From positions 1 through 23,147 of IMG/VR virus record IMGVR_UViG_3300046313_000234: a stretch of 23,147 nt of DNA; one strand, written 5' to 3'. How positions within the stretch are numbered: the stretch's first letter is position 1; the number at the start of each line of letters is the position of its first letter. The stretch is from a virus. Shown one piece after another: positions 7,115-14,005 of this stretch. The notes beneath the pieces were generated by a model that worked only from the letters and a program-made list of their open reading frames with translations, was not told where the DNA came from and searched no databases. The translations under genes were made by a program, and so were the position numbers.

Positions 7115-7306
7115 TTAACCCAAGGCCGCAAGCAATTCATCATCGCTCAGTTGATTTTCACCAACAAATTTCTCTTCGCTTGAAACTTCTTTTTCGAGTT
7201 GCTTCACCCACACTGTGCGCAAGTCACGTTCAGATTGAGTTTGTGCATTACCAAGGCGGATGCGCTCGTTTGACAGATTCATCAGCAGTGCGTTTAAGTG
7301 TGTCAT
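7115..7306 (-). CDS. Small conserved phage protein (63 aa)
   Basis: The product contains MTHLNALLMNLSNERIRLGNA, SERDLRTVWVKQLEKEV and an acidic LSDDELLAALG tail. This helical plan is seen in many small proteins next to NinB in phages. AAGGAAACCAAC precedes the ATG, and promoter C lies just upstream, so it begins the NinB-NinG transcript. Function is not known; a role as a recombination accessory is only suggested by position. Confidence 0.65.
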   Translation of the reverse strand: MTHLNALLMNLSNERIRLGNAQTQSERDLRTVWVKQLEKEVSSEEKFVGENQLSDDELLAALG

Positions 7307-7332
7307 GTTGGTTTCCTTGTTTGGTGTGCTTG

Positions 7333-7362
7333 ATTGTAATCTATTTTACCAACATTTTGCAA
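7333..7362 (-). promoter_or_regulatory. Promoter with operator in spacer (site C)
   Basis: On the minus strand, -35 TTGCAA (7362-7357), an 18-base spacer and -10 TACAAT (7338-7333). The operator GTAAAATAGATTACA (7349-7335) is identical to the one at site E on the other strand near 18990. It would start a secondary transcript for the 63-residue gene, ninB and ninG, beginning right after the stop of the 47-residue gene. Confidence 0.55.
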
Positions 7363-7506
7363 TTATTTTTCAATCTTCCAGTTTATCCAATGCAGCGCCT
7401 CGCAGTATCGCTTGAATGCCCAAATTGCATATGCTCTGTCGTGCTTTGCCATGTTTGCACAGTGGGCCACTATGCGAACTTTCAGGGCTTCGTCGGCTTC
7501 GGTCAT
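7363..7506 (-). CDS. Small unknown protein (47 aa)
   Basis: A short gene joined to the upstream HTH gene by an ATGA overlap (7506-7503), which fixes the start. The product (MTEADEALKVRIVAHCANMA start, aromatic-rich YCEALHWINWKIEK end) is helical and soluble. It is the last gene of the replication transcript before promoter C. No family is recognised. Confidence 0.55.
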   Translation of the reverse strand: MTEADEALKVRIVAHCANMAKHDRAYAIWAFKRYCEALHWINWKIEK

Positions 7507-7670
7507 AGGCTGTAACGTCCCCACCTTTGACGCTTGATTGCTCCAATATCCACTAGCTCGGCTAACACCTTGTAAGTTGACTGGTACGGCCAGCCCGTTA
7601 TTGCCACAAACTCAGCCAACATTAGCGGCCCATGCTCCAACAACTTCAATGCTGCGTATTGTCGGGTCAT
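7503..7670 (-). CDS. Small winged-helix protein after dnaC-like gene
   Basis: The ATG at 7670 overlaps the loader stop (ATGA) and gives 55 residues; a start at 7688 would add six residues inside that gene. MTRQYAALKLLEHGPLMLAEFVAITGWPYQSTYKVLAELVDIG is a compact helix-turn-helix or winged helix, ending with a basic wing (KRQRWGRYSL). Proteins of this kind are common next to phage replication genes and are probably DNA-binding regulators or replication accessories. The target is unknown. Confidence 0.65.
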   Translation of the reverse strand: MTRQYAALKLLEHGPLMLAEFVAITGWPYQSTYKVLAELVDIGAIKRQRWGRYSL

Positions 7671-8413
7671 TTTCTTTGACTCTCCCAATTGAACGAAACC
7701 ATTTTCCCGCCGCCCTCACGCATTCGATCAAGAATACGATCACCGAAGTATTCCTTCAATGCTCCCATGTCAAGGTTTGTGATAACGATGGTTGGATTCA
7801 TGTTTTCATACCTACGGTTCAGCACTTCAAACATCAGTGTCTTATTGAACTCTGTCCCGTAATCCATCCCAGCCTCATCCAAAATCAACAGTTCAACGTG
7901 CGAAAAATTGTCGATCATTTCAGATTCTGTCTCTTTTGATTCTTTGGCAAAACACTCCTTTATTCTTCGCAGCAAACCCGTGACCGTGTAAAACTTAGCA
8001 TACGATCCTTGCTCAATCAGTTCGTTAGCGATTGCGCAGGCTAAATGGGTTTTCCCTGTCCCTGCTTTGCCTGAGAAAATTAAACAGCGCCCATCGGCGT
8101 TTGCTTGCGTCCAATCGGCTGTATAGGCCTTTGCAACTGTCAGCGCTTTCTCTTGACCTTCGTTTGTAATCCTGAAGTTGTCAAAAGAGCACTTGGCGAA
8201 TCTTGGTGGAATTTTGCTATTTGCGCGTGCGCGTTCAATGGTTGTTTTTAATTCCTCAGCTTTTCTAGCAGCACTTCTTTGTGCTTTCATGTCTTCAAAA
8301 TCTTTAGTGCAACTTTGGCAACTACTGTAAAAAGTACGCCCAAGGGTGGACGTGGCCATGGCTTGAAATTCTCCATGTATTTTGCAAATCTTAGTTTCAA
8401 AAACTTCCGTCAT
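7667..8413 (-). CDS. DnaC-type helicase loader ATPase
   Basis: This AAA+ protein would load host DnaB helicase at the phage origin, as lambda P or DnaC does. From the ATG at 8416 (249 residues), Walker A SGKAGTGKT is at 115-123, Walker B LLILDEAG at 176-183, sensor 1 VITNL at 211-215, and Arg residues around 227-231 are finger candidates. The N-terminus has C11-x2-H14 and C33-x2-C36, a possible zinc site. Two tandem ATGs occur; the second (8413) is preferred because AAGGAG is 6 bases before it and only 3 before the first. It overlaps the initiator gene by 17 bases. Confidence 0.88.
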   Translation of the reverse strand: MTEVFETKICKIHGEFQAMATSTLGRTFYSSCQSCTKDFEDMKAQRSAARKAEELKTTIERARANSKIPPRFAKCSFDNFRITNEGQEKALTVAKAYTADWTQANADGRCLIFSGKAGTGKTHLACAIANELIEQGSYAKFYTVTGLLRRIKECFAKESKETESEMIDNFSHVELLILDEAGMDYGTEFNKTLMFEVLNRRYENMNPTIVITNLDMGALKEYFGDRILDRMREGGGKMVSFNWESQRK

Positions 8414-9206
8414 CATTAACTCCTTGTGTGTAGTTCATTGCTGAAATATCGTGATACGTGCGCTTCGCTTGGGTTTTGATATCGGTTCTGTAATTACTCC
8501 TGCACCAGTTGCGCCATGTTGCCTGCCAATCTAGCTTGACTCCTTTTTGTCCAGGCTGTGAATTCCAGTAATCACGAAACTTGCTTGCCTCTTCCAATGT
8601 GTTGGATATGCCTTGATCAATAGCAAATTGAAAGTCAGGTTCAAAGTCTTGAGGCAAGCGGGAACCGCGCGCTGTCTTTGTCTTCTCTATCTTTGGTAAC
8701 GGTAACGGTAACGGTATTGGAGACGGAGACGGAGACGGAGACGGAGACGGGGCATCCGCCTCGCATCCGCCTCGCATGCGGTCCGTGTGCGGTTCGGATG
8801 CGCCTCGCATGCGGTCCGCATAATCTGGCATGCGGTTCGTAGCTTCATTGCGTCCATATCGCTTGCATAAAGCTGCAAATCGTGACGCTTCGGACCTATC
8901 TTTTGCACCAGCCGCCCAGGGGTTATGCTCTGACCAATCGTGAATAGAAAGCTGGTTTTCCGCACCATCCAAAAAACCAACGTCGACCATTGCAGAGACA
9001 AAAGCGCCATGTTCACCAGTCCAATCGACTGACAGTTCTATGTCTTCGTTTGATAGTCCAGACAAGTCACCGTCGCTTCGATTGGCAGCCGACCATATAA
9101 ACAAGTATATGCATGCCAATGGACCAGCGTGCCCCAATCGCCTGAGTAGCTTCTTGGTCTTTGGGTGACCAGGTAGCCCGGTTGATATGCGAGCATCCTT
9201 TGTCAT
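8397..9206 (-). CDS. Phage replication initiator (lambda O-like role) with internal iterons
   Basis: The start at ATG 9206 (269 residues) overlaps the antirepressor stop (ATGA); a start at 9260 would overlap it by 58 bases. The N-terminal part has a winged-helix flavour (HPKTKKLLRRLG; LSNEDIELSVDW; LSIHDWSEHNPWAAGA), as in phage replisome organisers. A low-complexity linker of Ser-Pro then Leu-Pro pairs is encoded by hexamer repeats. The C-terminal domain has FRDYWNSQPG and WQATWRNWCR, the usual end of such initiators. The DnaC-like gene follows at once, giving an O/P-style pair. It probably binds the repeats within its own gene. Confidence 0.82.
   Translation of the reverse strand: MTKDARISTGLPGHPKTKKLLRRLGHAGPLACIYLFIWSAANRSDGDLSGLSNEDIELSVDWTGEHGAFVSAMVDVGFLDGAENQLSIHDWSEHNPWAAGAKDRSEASRFAALCKRYGRNEATNRMPDYADRMRGASEPHTDRMRGGCEADAPSPSPSPSPSPIPLPLPLPKIEKTKTARGSRLPQDFEPDFQFAIDQGISNTLEEASKFRDYWNSQPGQKGVKLDWQATWRNWCRSNYRTDIKTQAKRTYHDISAMNYTQGVNDDGSF
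8695..8835. repeat. Iteron cluster, candidate replication origin
   Basis: Inside the initiator gene: a hexamer array 8695-8748 (three GGTAAC, one GGTATT, five GGAGAC). Then two adjacent 11-mers CCGCCTCGCAT (8756-8766, 8767-8777). Then a 17-bp direct repeat GCCTCGCATGCGGTCCG at 8769-8785 and 8802-8818, 33 bases apart, that is three 11-base units. A further GCATGCGG lies at 8828-8835. Lambda ori is likewise a set of iterons inside gene O. Part of the pattern also follows from repeated codons (DRMRG twice in the protein). Confidence 0.6.
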
Positions 9207-9853
9207 TTTGCAGTCCACAGCTTCGTGATTTCTAGCTGCCCGAGCGGTGTAATCAGACATTGATGGAACTCGTGCCCGTTTTTTACGTCAGAAACAACGT
9301 TAAACCACTCAGAATAGCCAGCTTTAGGCAAATCAGCATTGAGCCACTTCACGCCTCCTTCACGCAAAAACTGATTTAGTTTGATGGCGGTAGTGCCTAA
9401 TTGTTTTGCAATCAGCGTCGTACTTACGTCTTGTTTGCGGTCTGCCAATATCTCGTATATTGCAACTTTAGGTGCTTGCTCAAGCAATAGCGCGTCTTTG
9501 GCTTCGATCTTCTCTGCTTGCTCTGCGGCAAGTCGCAAGGCTCCCGATAGCGTTGTGGGAACTTTGATTGCTTGTTTCGACTCCAATTCCTGCCAACGCT
9601 TGATAATTGCAAATCGCATTGGAGCTGAGTATCCAGAAACTAACGTCAGTGTCAGGTCTTTATTTAGCACATATTCCGTTTGTAGTCGTCCTACTGAATC
9701 ACGGTAGGTACATCCAAAAGTGGATACATCTTTTTCAAGCTGATCGAGCATGTTTTCAATGTCTCTCTTTACGTGCCCATGCTCTTTTTGTGTGAATTCC
9801 GCTATCTCACGGCTCGACATCTTTTGCGAGTTGTCCATTGTTGCTATCTGCAT
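9203..9853 (-). CDS. Phage antirepressor (Rha-like N-terminus, ANT/KilAC-type C-terminus)
   Basis: The start at ATG 9853 (216 residues) has GGAG 8 bases upstream. A longer start at 9883 would begin inside the terminator hairpin and is unlikely. The N-terminal domain (about 1-90: SSREIAEFTQKEHGHVKRDIENML, then TYRDSVGRLQTEYVLNKDLTLTLVSGYSAPMR) is the Rha/antirepressor module. A coiled linker (SGALRLAAEQAEKIE) leads to a C-terminal winged-helix ANT-type domain (AKQLGTTAIKLNQFLREGGVKW). Such proteins inactivate repressors. The leader holds an intrinsic terminator and loop-complementary hairpins, so expression is probably conditional. Confidence 0.85.
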   Translation of the reverse strand: MQIATMDNSQKMSSREIAEFTQKEHGHVKRDIENMLDQLEKDVSTFGCTYRDSVGRLQTEYVLNKDLTLTLVSGYSAPMRFAIIKRWQELESKQAIKVPTTLSGALRLAAEQAEKIEAKDALLLEQAPKVAIYEILADRKQDVSTTLIAKQLGTTAIKLNQFLREGGVKWLNADLPKAGYSEWFNVVSDVKNGHEFHQCLITPLGQLEITKLWTAK

Positions 9854-9865
9854 TTTCGTTACTCC

Positions 9866-9915
9866 AAAAAAAACCGCCTGCAACCCCGTGGAATCAGCAC
9901 GGAACTACAGGCGGT
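9866..9915 (-). terminator. Terminator-like hairpin II in the antirepressor leader
   Basis: On the minus strand: ACCGCCTG (9915-9908), a short region that can pair by wobble, CCGTG (9902-9898), 7-nt loop CTGATTC (9897-9891), CACGG, then CAGGCGGT (9880-9873) and a run of U to 9866. The Shine-Dalgarno GGAG of the antirepressor follows at once. This is a textbook intrinsic terminator placed so that termination removes the gene's translation start. Its loop is the exact complement of the loop at 9946-9952. Confidence 0.75.
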
Positions 9916-9921
9916 AGGCCT

Positions 9922-9972
9922 TGAGAGCTTTGACTTTTTAACCCTCTGATTCAGGGAATGTCGAAACTCTCA
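9922..9972 (-). ncRNA. Hairpin I of the antirepressor leader, possible c4-like RNA
   Basis: On the minus strand, a 13-base outer stem (9972-9960 with 9934-9922, one mismatch and one wobble) encloses a CCCT/AGGG stem with 7-nt loop GAATCAG (9952-9946). The loop is fully complementary to the hairpin II loop. Phages P1 and P7 use c4 antisense RNA, made from the leader of the antirepressor operon, to silence the antirepressor; position and loop pairing here fit that idea. Identity with the c4 family is not shown. Confidence 0.5.
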
Positions 9973-9981
9973 GCGCAAATT

Positions 9982-10005
9982 CTACCCCAAATTTCTTAGG
10001 GGTAG
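9982..10005 (-). other. Hairpin just after the dUTPase stop
   Basis: CTACCCC and GGGGTAG form a perfect 7-bp stem with a 10-nt loop, 9 bases after the dUTPase stop codon. On the minus transcript only AATTTGCG follows, so termination would be weak; it may act as an RNA-processing or stability end. On the plus strand T6 follows at 10011-10016, but no plus gene leads into it. Confidence 0.45.
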
Positions 10006-10014
10006 TGCTATTTT

Positions 10015-10668
10015 TTACAATAAAGGCGACTGCGTTCCTGTACTGCCAAAGCCTTTATCGCCTCGCTCGGTTTCCTTTAGCTCGCTAGTTTCCTCGATAG
10101 CCCATTGGTCAACAGGTATCAGCATGGCTTGGGCTATTCGGTCGCCTGGGCGTACAAAAAACGGAACGCGCCCCATGTCGTGATCAACCTCATCGCTTAC
10201 CAATTGCACCATTACCTCGCCAACGTAGTCAGAATCCACCACGCCTACACAATTTGACAATCTGACCTGATGCTTGAAGCCATGCCCTGAACGGCTATAA
10301 ACTAGCATTACGTAGCCTTCTGGCACTTCAAACGATAACCCAGTCCCGCAGGTAACAGGGAAGCCCTGCTCGACGTTTGAGCCTATTTGAGTCATGCCTG
10401 CTACCGTTGCAGCGTGCAAATCAAAGCAAGCTGCCCCTGCGGTTTGGTACTTTGGAAGAATGGCGTTGTCGTGAACGCGCTTTACTTTCAGTGTCTTTGT
10501 CATAGTGTCTCCATTGGTGAATAAATCTGTCTGTGGATTGAAAACGGCCTTAGATTGGCTGATAACTGCGGTTGGAAACAATTTTTTGTGGCAGACCGGG
10601 CCTATTGGACGGCAAGCAACAAAATACATTGCTTTGTCCAATGGCCTGGAACACATTACGCATCGCAC
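10015..10668 (-). CDS. dut: dUTPase with Cys-rich N-terminal extension
   Basis: Trimeric dUTPase hydrolyses dUTP to dUMP, keeping uracil out of phage DNA. All five motifs are present: AGAACFDL (77-84), YSRSGHG (124-130), GVVDSDYVGE (142-151), RIAQAML (177-183) and RGDKGFGSTGT (202-212). The enzyme proper starts at Met56 (ATG 10503), which has its own GGAG 6 bases upstream. The frame is open further up to a GTG at 10668 with AAGG 7 bases before it. That adds CVMC, C19 and C26-H27, a probable zinc knuckle typical of separate tiny phage proteins. Both forms, fused and short, may be made. Confidence 0.85.
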   Translation of the reverse strand: MRCVMCSRPLDKAMYFVACRPIGPVCHKKLFPTAVISQSKAVFNPQTDLFTNGDTMTKTLKVKRVHDNAILPKYQTAGAACFDLHAATVAGMTQIGSNVEQGFPVTCGTGLSFEVPEGYVMLVYSRSGHGFKHQVRLSNCVGVVDSDYVGEVMVQLVSDEVDHDMGRVPFFVRPGDRIAQAMLIPVDQWAIEETSELKETERGDKGFGSTGTQSPLL

Positions 10669-12266
10669 TTGGTCGCCTTAAGAATCACCACATTCACTCC
10701 AGTGCCTGCAAACTCGTTTTCGTAGATTGTTGACCATTCGCACTCCACGCCGTCAAAGTCCTTGCCCTTGTTGGACGCTGGCAGGATGGATACAACCACG
10801 CCACCTGGCTTTAATAGGCCTATGGCGTACTCAGTATGCAATCGTGCCCTGCCGCCTTCAAAAGGTGGGTTTAAGATGATCCTGTCGTACCTACCCGCCG
10901 TAATAGCCCACGGCAAAAAGTCAGCGTTTACCACGTTAACCCCCTTGGCCTTCAAGATTGTGCAATGTAGTTCGGATATTTCCACGCACGTAGTTCTGTC
11001 CTGTGGCATGAATTGAGCAATGCCGCCCTGCCCTGCACTGGGTTCTAAGCATTGATCATCGTCCCCAATGTATGCCCACTCAACTGCAATACGTGCCAGT
11101 TTCTCAGGGGTCGCGTAATATTGGTGCGATTGTTTGTCAGGAATACACCCAGAGGCCACAATATCATCCAGCACTTCGGTGGGGTCGTAGTCAAATTGAA
11201 AGTATGGATTAGACCCGCGCTCCATCAATACCGCGCCGATGGATTCCAGTACCTTGGTTGCTTCCTCTACACCTCCAACGTGCCTACCGCTGTCAAACTT
11301 CCGAGCGTTCTCAATATTGACGTACTTTGTAGGGTAGCCGTTTCCAACGATGCGTGTGGCGATTCTCATACCACCCAGCAGGGCCAGCACGTTAAACGGT
11401 AGCGGTCTTCCGATAAGTTCAAACTCTTTTATCTGCTTTTTAGGCTTTTGGCGAAACTCTGCCGGGATAGCTCGCGGGTACATACTGGCAAGAATCGCAT
11501 TCAATCTCCACGACATATCCGGGTGAACCTCCATGTGGGCGGTTCCTTTGCGGTGCAACTTGATCTTCATAGACCCGCCGTCCAACGTCACCCACTGGCC
11601 CCACCTACGCCTAAGAATCGGGATTAGGTCAGACGTTGCATGCCAGCCTGGCTCTTTTCGCCCCATGAATTTAGCCACCACACACCGCAGGTCATTGATC
11701 AATCCGCAGGTGCTAGTGTCCGCAGAGTCATAAGCATTTAGAACACGGGCAATAATCATCCGCTTGCCGAAACCTTCGGGGGCGTTGGTAACGTGGTCGC
11801 CCGACAATCCCCTGAATATTCCGTCTACCCGCTCAGCCAAAAACTGGGCGCGCATGTTCATCATTTCCGTGATAGTCGGGCGCACCGTTTCCTCTACAAA
11901 GTCGGGCGCTGTCATTTCTCGGATTGTCTTATGCCATTCGTCCCGTCGCTTTTGCGGCATCATGTCCAGCACGTCAGTAAGTGCTAGGGTCTTTGACCAA
12001 TAGGCAGAATTAAGGCTCGCTACTGCTCCCGATACCTCAAACAGCTTTTTTACTGAAGGCCGAAAGTGTCCGCTATCGTCACTGTTTCCAGATAGAAAAT
12101 ATTCAAGCGCGGACTCATTCTCCACGTCGATCATGTTGCCAATAGCTTCAATCCGTTTTCGCATGGATTGGTATTGACCCAATAGCTCGGTGAAGATGTC
12201 CGCACTTACTGGCGCAAAGAAGTGAGCGGTTTCGTCTACTAGCTCGGTGTGGGCTATTTCGCTCAC
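10656..12266 (-). CDS. DUF4942-type protein with adenine DNA methylase domain
   Basis: The 536-residue product starts at GTG 12266, overlapping the upstream stop (GTGA). The N-terminal two thirds match the DUF4942 style (for example RRRWGQWVTLDGGSMKIKLHRKG and AHMEVHPDMSWRLNAILASMYP). The C-terminal third is a Rossmann methylase: LEPSAGQGG (about 407-415) is motif I for S-adenosylmethionine, and LNPPF (465-469) is the catalytic NPPF of N6-adenine methylases. The likely role is modification of phage DNA against host restriction. No cognate nuclease is seen, so it is an orphan methylase. Confidence 0.82.
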   Translation of the reverse strand: MSEIAHTELVDETAHFFAPVSADIFTELLGQYQSMRKRIEAIGNMIDVENESALEYFLSGNSDDSGHFRPSVKKLFEVSGAVASLNSAYWSKTLALTDVLDMMPQKRRDEWHKTIREMTAPDFVEETVRPTITEMMNMRAQFLAERVDGIFRGLSGDHVTNAPEGFGKRMIIARVLNAYDSADTSTCGLINDLRCVVAKFMGRKEPGWHATSDLIPILRRRWGQWVTLDGGSMKIKLHRKGTAHMEVHPDMSWRLNAILASMYPRAIPAEFRQKPKKQIKEFELIGRPLPFNVLALLGGMRIATRIVGNGYPTKYVNIENARKFDSGRHVGGVEEATKVLESIGAVLMERGSNPYFQFDYDPTEVLDDIVASGCIPDKQSHQYYATPEKLARIAVEWAYIGDDDQCLEPSAGQGGIAQFMPQDRTTCVEISELHCTILKAKGVNVVNADFLPWAITAGRYDRIILNPPFEGGRARLHTEYAIGLLKPGGVVVSILPASNKGKDFDGVECEWSTIYENEFAGTGVNVVILKATKCDA

Positions 12267-12439
12267 CTTGGTGCCACCTTCGATTTAGTCTGATTTGGTG
12301 TGCATGAATGCTGCTCTGGGTTTACCCTATTTGCATCTAGCAACATCTGGCGCGTGCTTTTGATTCGGCCAAACTTGTCGGCAATGATCGATGGCTGGCC
12401 TTTCCAATCGAATGGGCTTTTTGGTTTACTTGGTTTCAT
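12263..12439 (-). CDS. Small unknown basic protein (58 aa)
   Basis: This short gene overlaps its neighbours on both sides: 14 bases with the upstream 132-residue gene and GTGA with the methylase start. The product MKPSKPKSPFDWKGQPSIIA, followed by DKFGRIKSTRQMLLDANRVNPEQ, is basic and probably partly disordered. It may assist the methylase, but only the operon position suggests that. Confidence 0.5.
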   Translation of the reverse strand: MKPSKPKSPFDWKGQPSIIADKFGRIKSTRQMLLDANRVNPEQHSCTPNQTKSKVAPR

Positions 12440-12824
12440 TTTTCTTTTTCCGTGTAGTTTTACGCAAGTCCACGTGCCTGCAAGACAACGCGCCTTTTAA
12501 GTAATCAGGGTCTCCATATGCGCCCATGATGTTGATATGCTGAACCATATCTTTGCCAAATTGCTCGGTGTCAAACTTGAATGCCTTATCCCGGCAAAAT
12601 CCTCCAACGGTTTCTAGCAAGGCTTTCACGGCACACAATGCCTCGCGCAGCTCCTCAACTTCGCGCTCGCGTGCGGATTCATCATCAGAAAGCTCTGCCA
12701 GCGCTTCATCTTGGCTTTGAATGTGCAGCATGGCCCATTGCAGCAATCCACCCAAGTCGGTTCCACGGTTAGCCAGTCCGTTCTTTTCCAGCTCTTGCAC
12801 TAGCTGTGATGTGTTGGCTAGCAT
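12426..12824 (-). CDS. Coiled-coil protein of unknown function (132 aa)
   Basis: The product has a helical core rich in Glu, Ala and Leu (DEALAELSDDESAREREVEE, then LREALCAVKALLETVGGFC), predicted to form a coiled coil, and a very basic C-terminus (RKTTRKKKNETK). The start overlaps the upstream gene by 7 bases. Similar proteins occur in phage early regions without known function. Confidence 0.6.
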   Translation of the reverse strand: MLANTSQLVQELEKNGLANRGTDLGGLLQWAMLHIQSQDEALAELSDDESAREREVEELREALCAVKALLETVGGFCRDKAFKFDTEQFGKDMVQHINIMGAYGDPDYLKGALSCRHVDLRKTTRKKKNETK

Positions 12825-13159
12825 AAGTACCCCACGCTGCGTAGGTGCGAATGGTCAGAGTTTGGTCGCTGCGGTTGATTGAACGGGTCGCACATGCCTA
12901 CCTTGTATGGTTCGTATGCTTTTTTGGCTTCTTTGGTAGCGGCTATGCCGTCTTGGTCAAGATGGCTGCGGCCTAACTTTGTGATGTGGAAAGCGCCTTC
13001 AGCTTCAAACAATAGGCCAGCTTCCACCAAGATGGCTAGGCGAGCAGGCATGTTTCCAATGCTGACGCTTACATCCTTACCATGCGTAAAGTAATCAGCA
13101 CGCCGAGGGGCTTGGGCGATGATGGTTAGCAGCTTCTTTTGTGCGGGTGTGATTTTCAT
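12818..13159 (-). CDS. Winged-helix-like phage protein (113 aa)
   Basis: The first 65 residues (TPAQKKLLTIIAQAPRRADYF, IGNMPARLAILVEAGLLF, GAFHITKLGRSHL) have the spacing of a winged helix with an MarR-like wing. The C-terminal third is polar and probably flexible. AAGGAAACAAA precedes the ATG, and the start overlaps the previous stop (ATGA). A DNA-binding role is inferred from the fold pattern only. Confidence 0.6.
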   Translation of the reverse strand: MKITPAQKKLLTIIAQAPRRADYFTHGKDVSVSIGNMPARLAILVEAGLLFEAEGAFHITKLGRSHLDQDGIAATKEAKKAYEPYKVGMCDPFNQPQRPNSDHSHLRSVGYLC

Positions 13160-13698
13160 TTTGTTTCCTTGAGTCCATTTAATTCGGCTTGCAGTTTTTC
13201 AATCTTCTTTTGCTTCAAGATACCATCAACAGAACCTTTGGTCGTTACATACCAATCGTTGATCTTATCTAGTCCAGCTTCTAGCTGCTCTGGTAAGAAG
13301 TAAAACGAGCTATTCAAATCATCGTAGTAATAGCATGCAATATCGGTAGCAAGTTTGTGGATAGATGTATTTGTCTCTGTATATACATCGTCATCAAACA
13401 TATTGATGCAATTTATATAGACGTTTACCAATCCTTGAGGCATTGGAAGTTTCCTTGGGTGGTTACATGATTGATTTGTTTGCCAGTTAATACCCCAAGC
13501 AAAGTACGTTTCTTTGTACCGATCGGCTAGTCTGAAATAATCATCACCCTCAACTTTGTTCAAAAGAATTGATTCGCTGAACAACGGAATCAGTGCAGCA
13601 AAGTCAGTGCAGTTCTTGTATTCCTTAGCTTTATTCATAAGTTCTGTTTGTAGTTCTGGGTGAATGCCGGTTACGTCGATTGTGTCGGTAGTTTTCAT
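13156..13698 (-). CDS. Unknown protein (180 aa)
   Basis: No family is recognised. The product is soluble and rich in Tyr, Asn and Asp (FDDDVYTETNTSIHKLATDI, CYYYDDLNSSFYFLPEQLEAG), with a basic helical C-terminus (KQKKIEKLQAELNGLKETK). Its base composition is more AT-rich than its neighbours, which hints at a separately acquired gene. AAGGAAACTC precedes the ATG. It follows the Cro-like gene in the leftward operon. Confidence 0.6.
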   Translation of the reverse strand: MKTTDTIDVTGIHPELQTELMNKAKEYKNCTDFAALIPLFSESILLNKVEGDDYFRLADRYKETYFAWGINWQTNQSCNHPRKLPMPQGLVNVYINCINMFDDDVYTETNTSIHKLATDIACYYYDDLNSSFYFLPEQLEAGLDKINDWYVTTKGSVDGILKQKKIEKLQAELNGLKETK

Positions 13699-13732
13699 GA
13701 GTTTCCTTTGTTGCTATTAAATGTGTAGCTGA

Positions 13733-13936
13733 TTATGCTTGCTGGTCGGGCGCTGGGAGCTTTTTGGGCTTAAGTTTCAATCTAGCCGCTGCACCACGAA
13801 CACGGTCTTCAAGTGCCTGGGGCAAGATTTCAGGCCACACGTACACAGATTGGGGTACGGAATAGCCTAGCGCCTTAGCGGCTAAATTTGGCGTACCTCC
13901 TAATAACTCTATCGCTTCATTCTTGGTCATCGTCAT
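13733..13936 (-). CDS. Cro-like helix-turn-helix regulator (67 aa)
   Basis: The first gene of the leftward operon. MTKNEAIELLGGTPNLAAKALGYSVPQSVYVW reads as the helix-turn-helix of YdaS/Cro-type regulators, followed by a Trp-Pro turn and EDRVRGAAARLKLKPKK. Two ATGs lie two codons apart; the first (13936) has AAAGGA 7 bases before it and is used. It sits beside the divergent control region with operator sites, as Cro does, and probably binds there. Confidence 0.75.
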   Translation of the reverse strand: MTMTKNEAIELLGGTPNLAAKALGYSVPQSVYVWPEILPQALEDRVRGAAARLKLKPKKLPAPDQQA

Positions 13937-13968
13937 GTGTAAGTCCTTTTAAGTTGTTTGACCCATGT

Positions 13969-13998
13969 AATGTAACACAGTTTACATCGCCATTGCCA
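13969..13998 (-). promoter_or_regulatory. Leftward early promoter with operator (site D)
   Basis: On the minus strand, -10 TACATT (13974-13969) with an 18-base spacer and a poor -35 TGGCAA (13998-13993). The palindrome TGTAA-ACTGTG-TTACA (13986-13971) has its right arm in the -10 box. The poor -35 suggests dependence on an activator or weak basal use. It leads to the Cro-like gene. Confidence 0.5.
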
Positions 13999-14005
13999 TG
14001 ACCTT

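Noticed and set aside
8695-8748. Short tandem repeats that might suggest a CRISPR or VNTR locus
   Set aside because: The unit is 6 bases with no spacers and lies in the coding frame of the replication initiator.
9203-9883. Longer antirepressor start at 9883
   Set aside because: Those codons lie in the terminator stem and U-tract, and the ATG at 9853 has a proper GGAG.
9886-9902. CCGTG-7 nt-CACGG looks like a tRNA anticodon arm
   Set aside because: No acceptor, D or T arm surrounds it; it is the tip of a terminator hairpin with a U-tract.
9982-10016. Plus-strand intrinsic terminator (GC stem then T6)
   Set aside because: No plus-strand gene leads into it, and the T-run is separated from the stem; it was kept only as a hairpin after dut.
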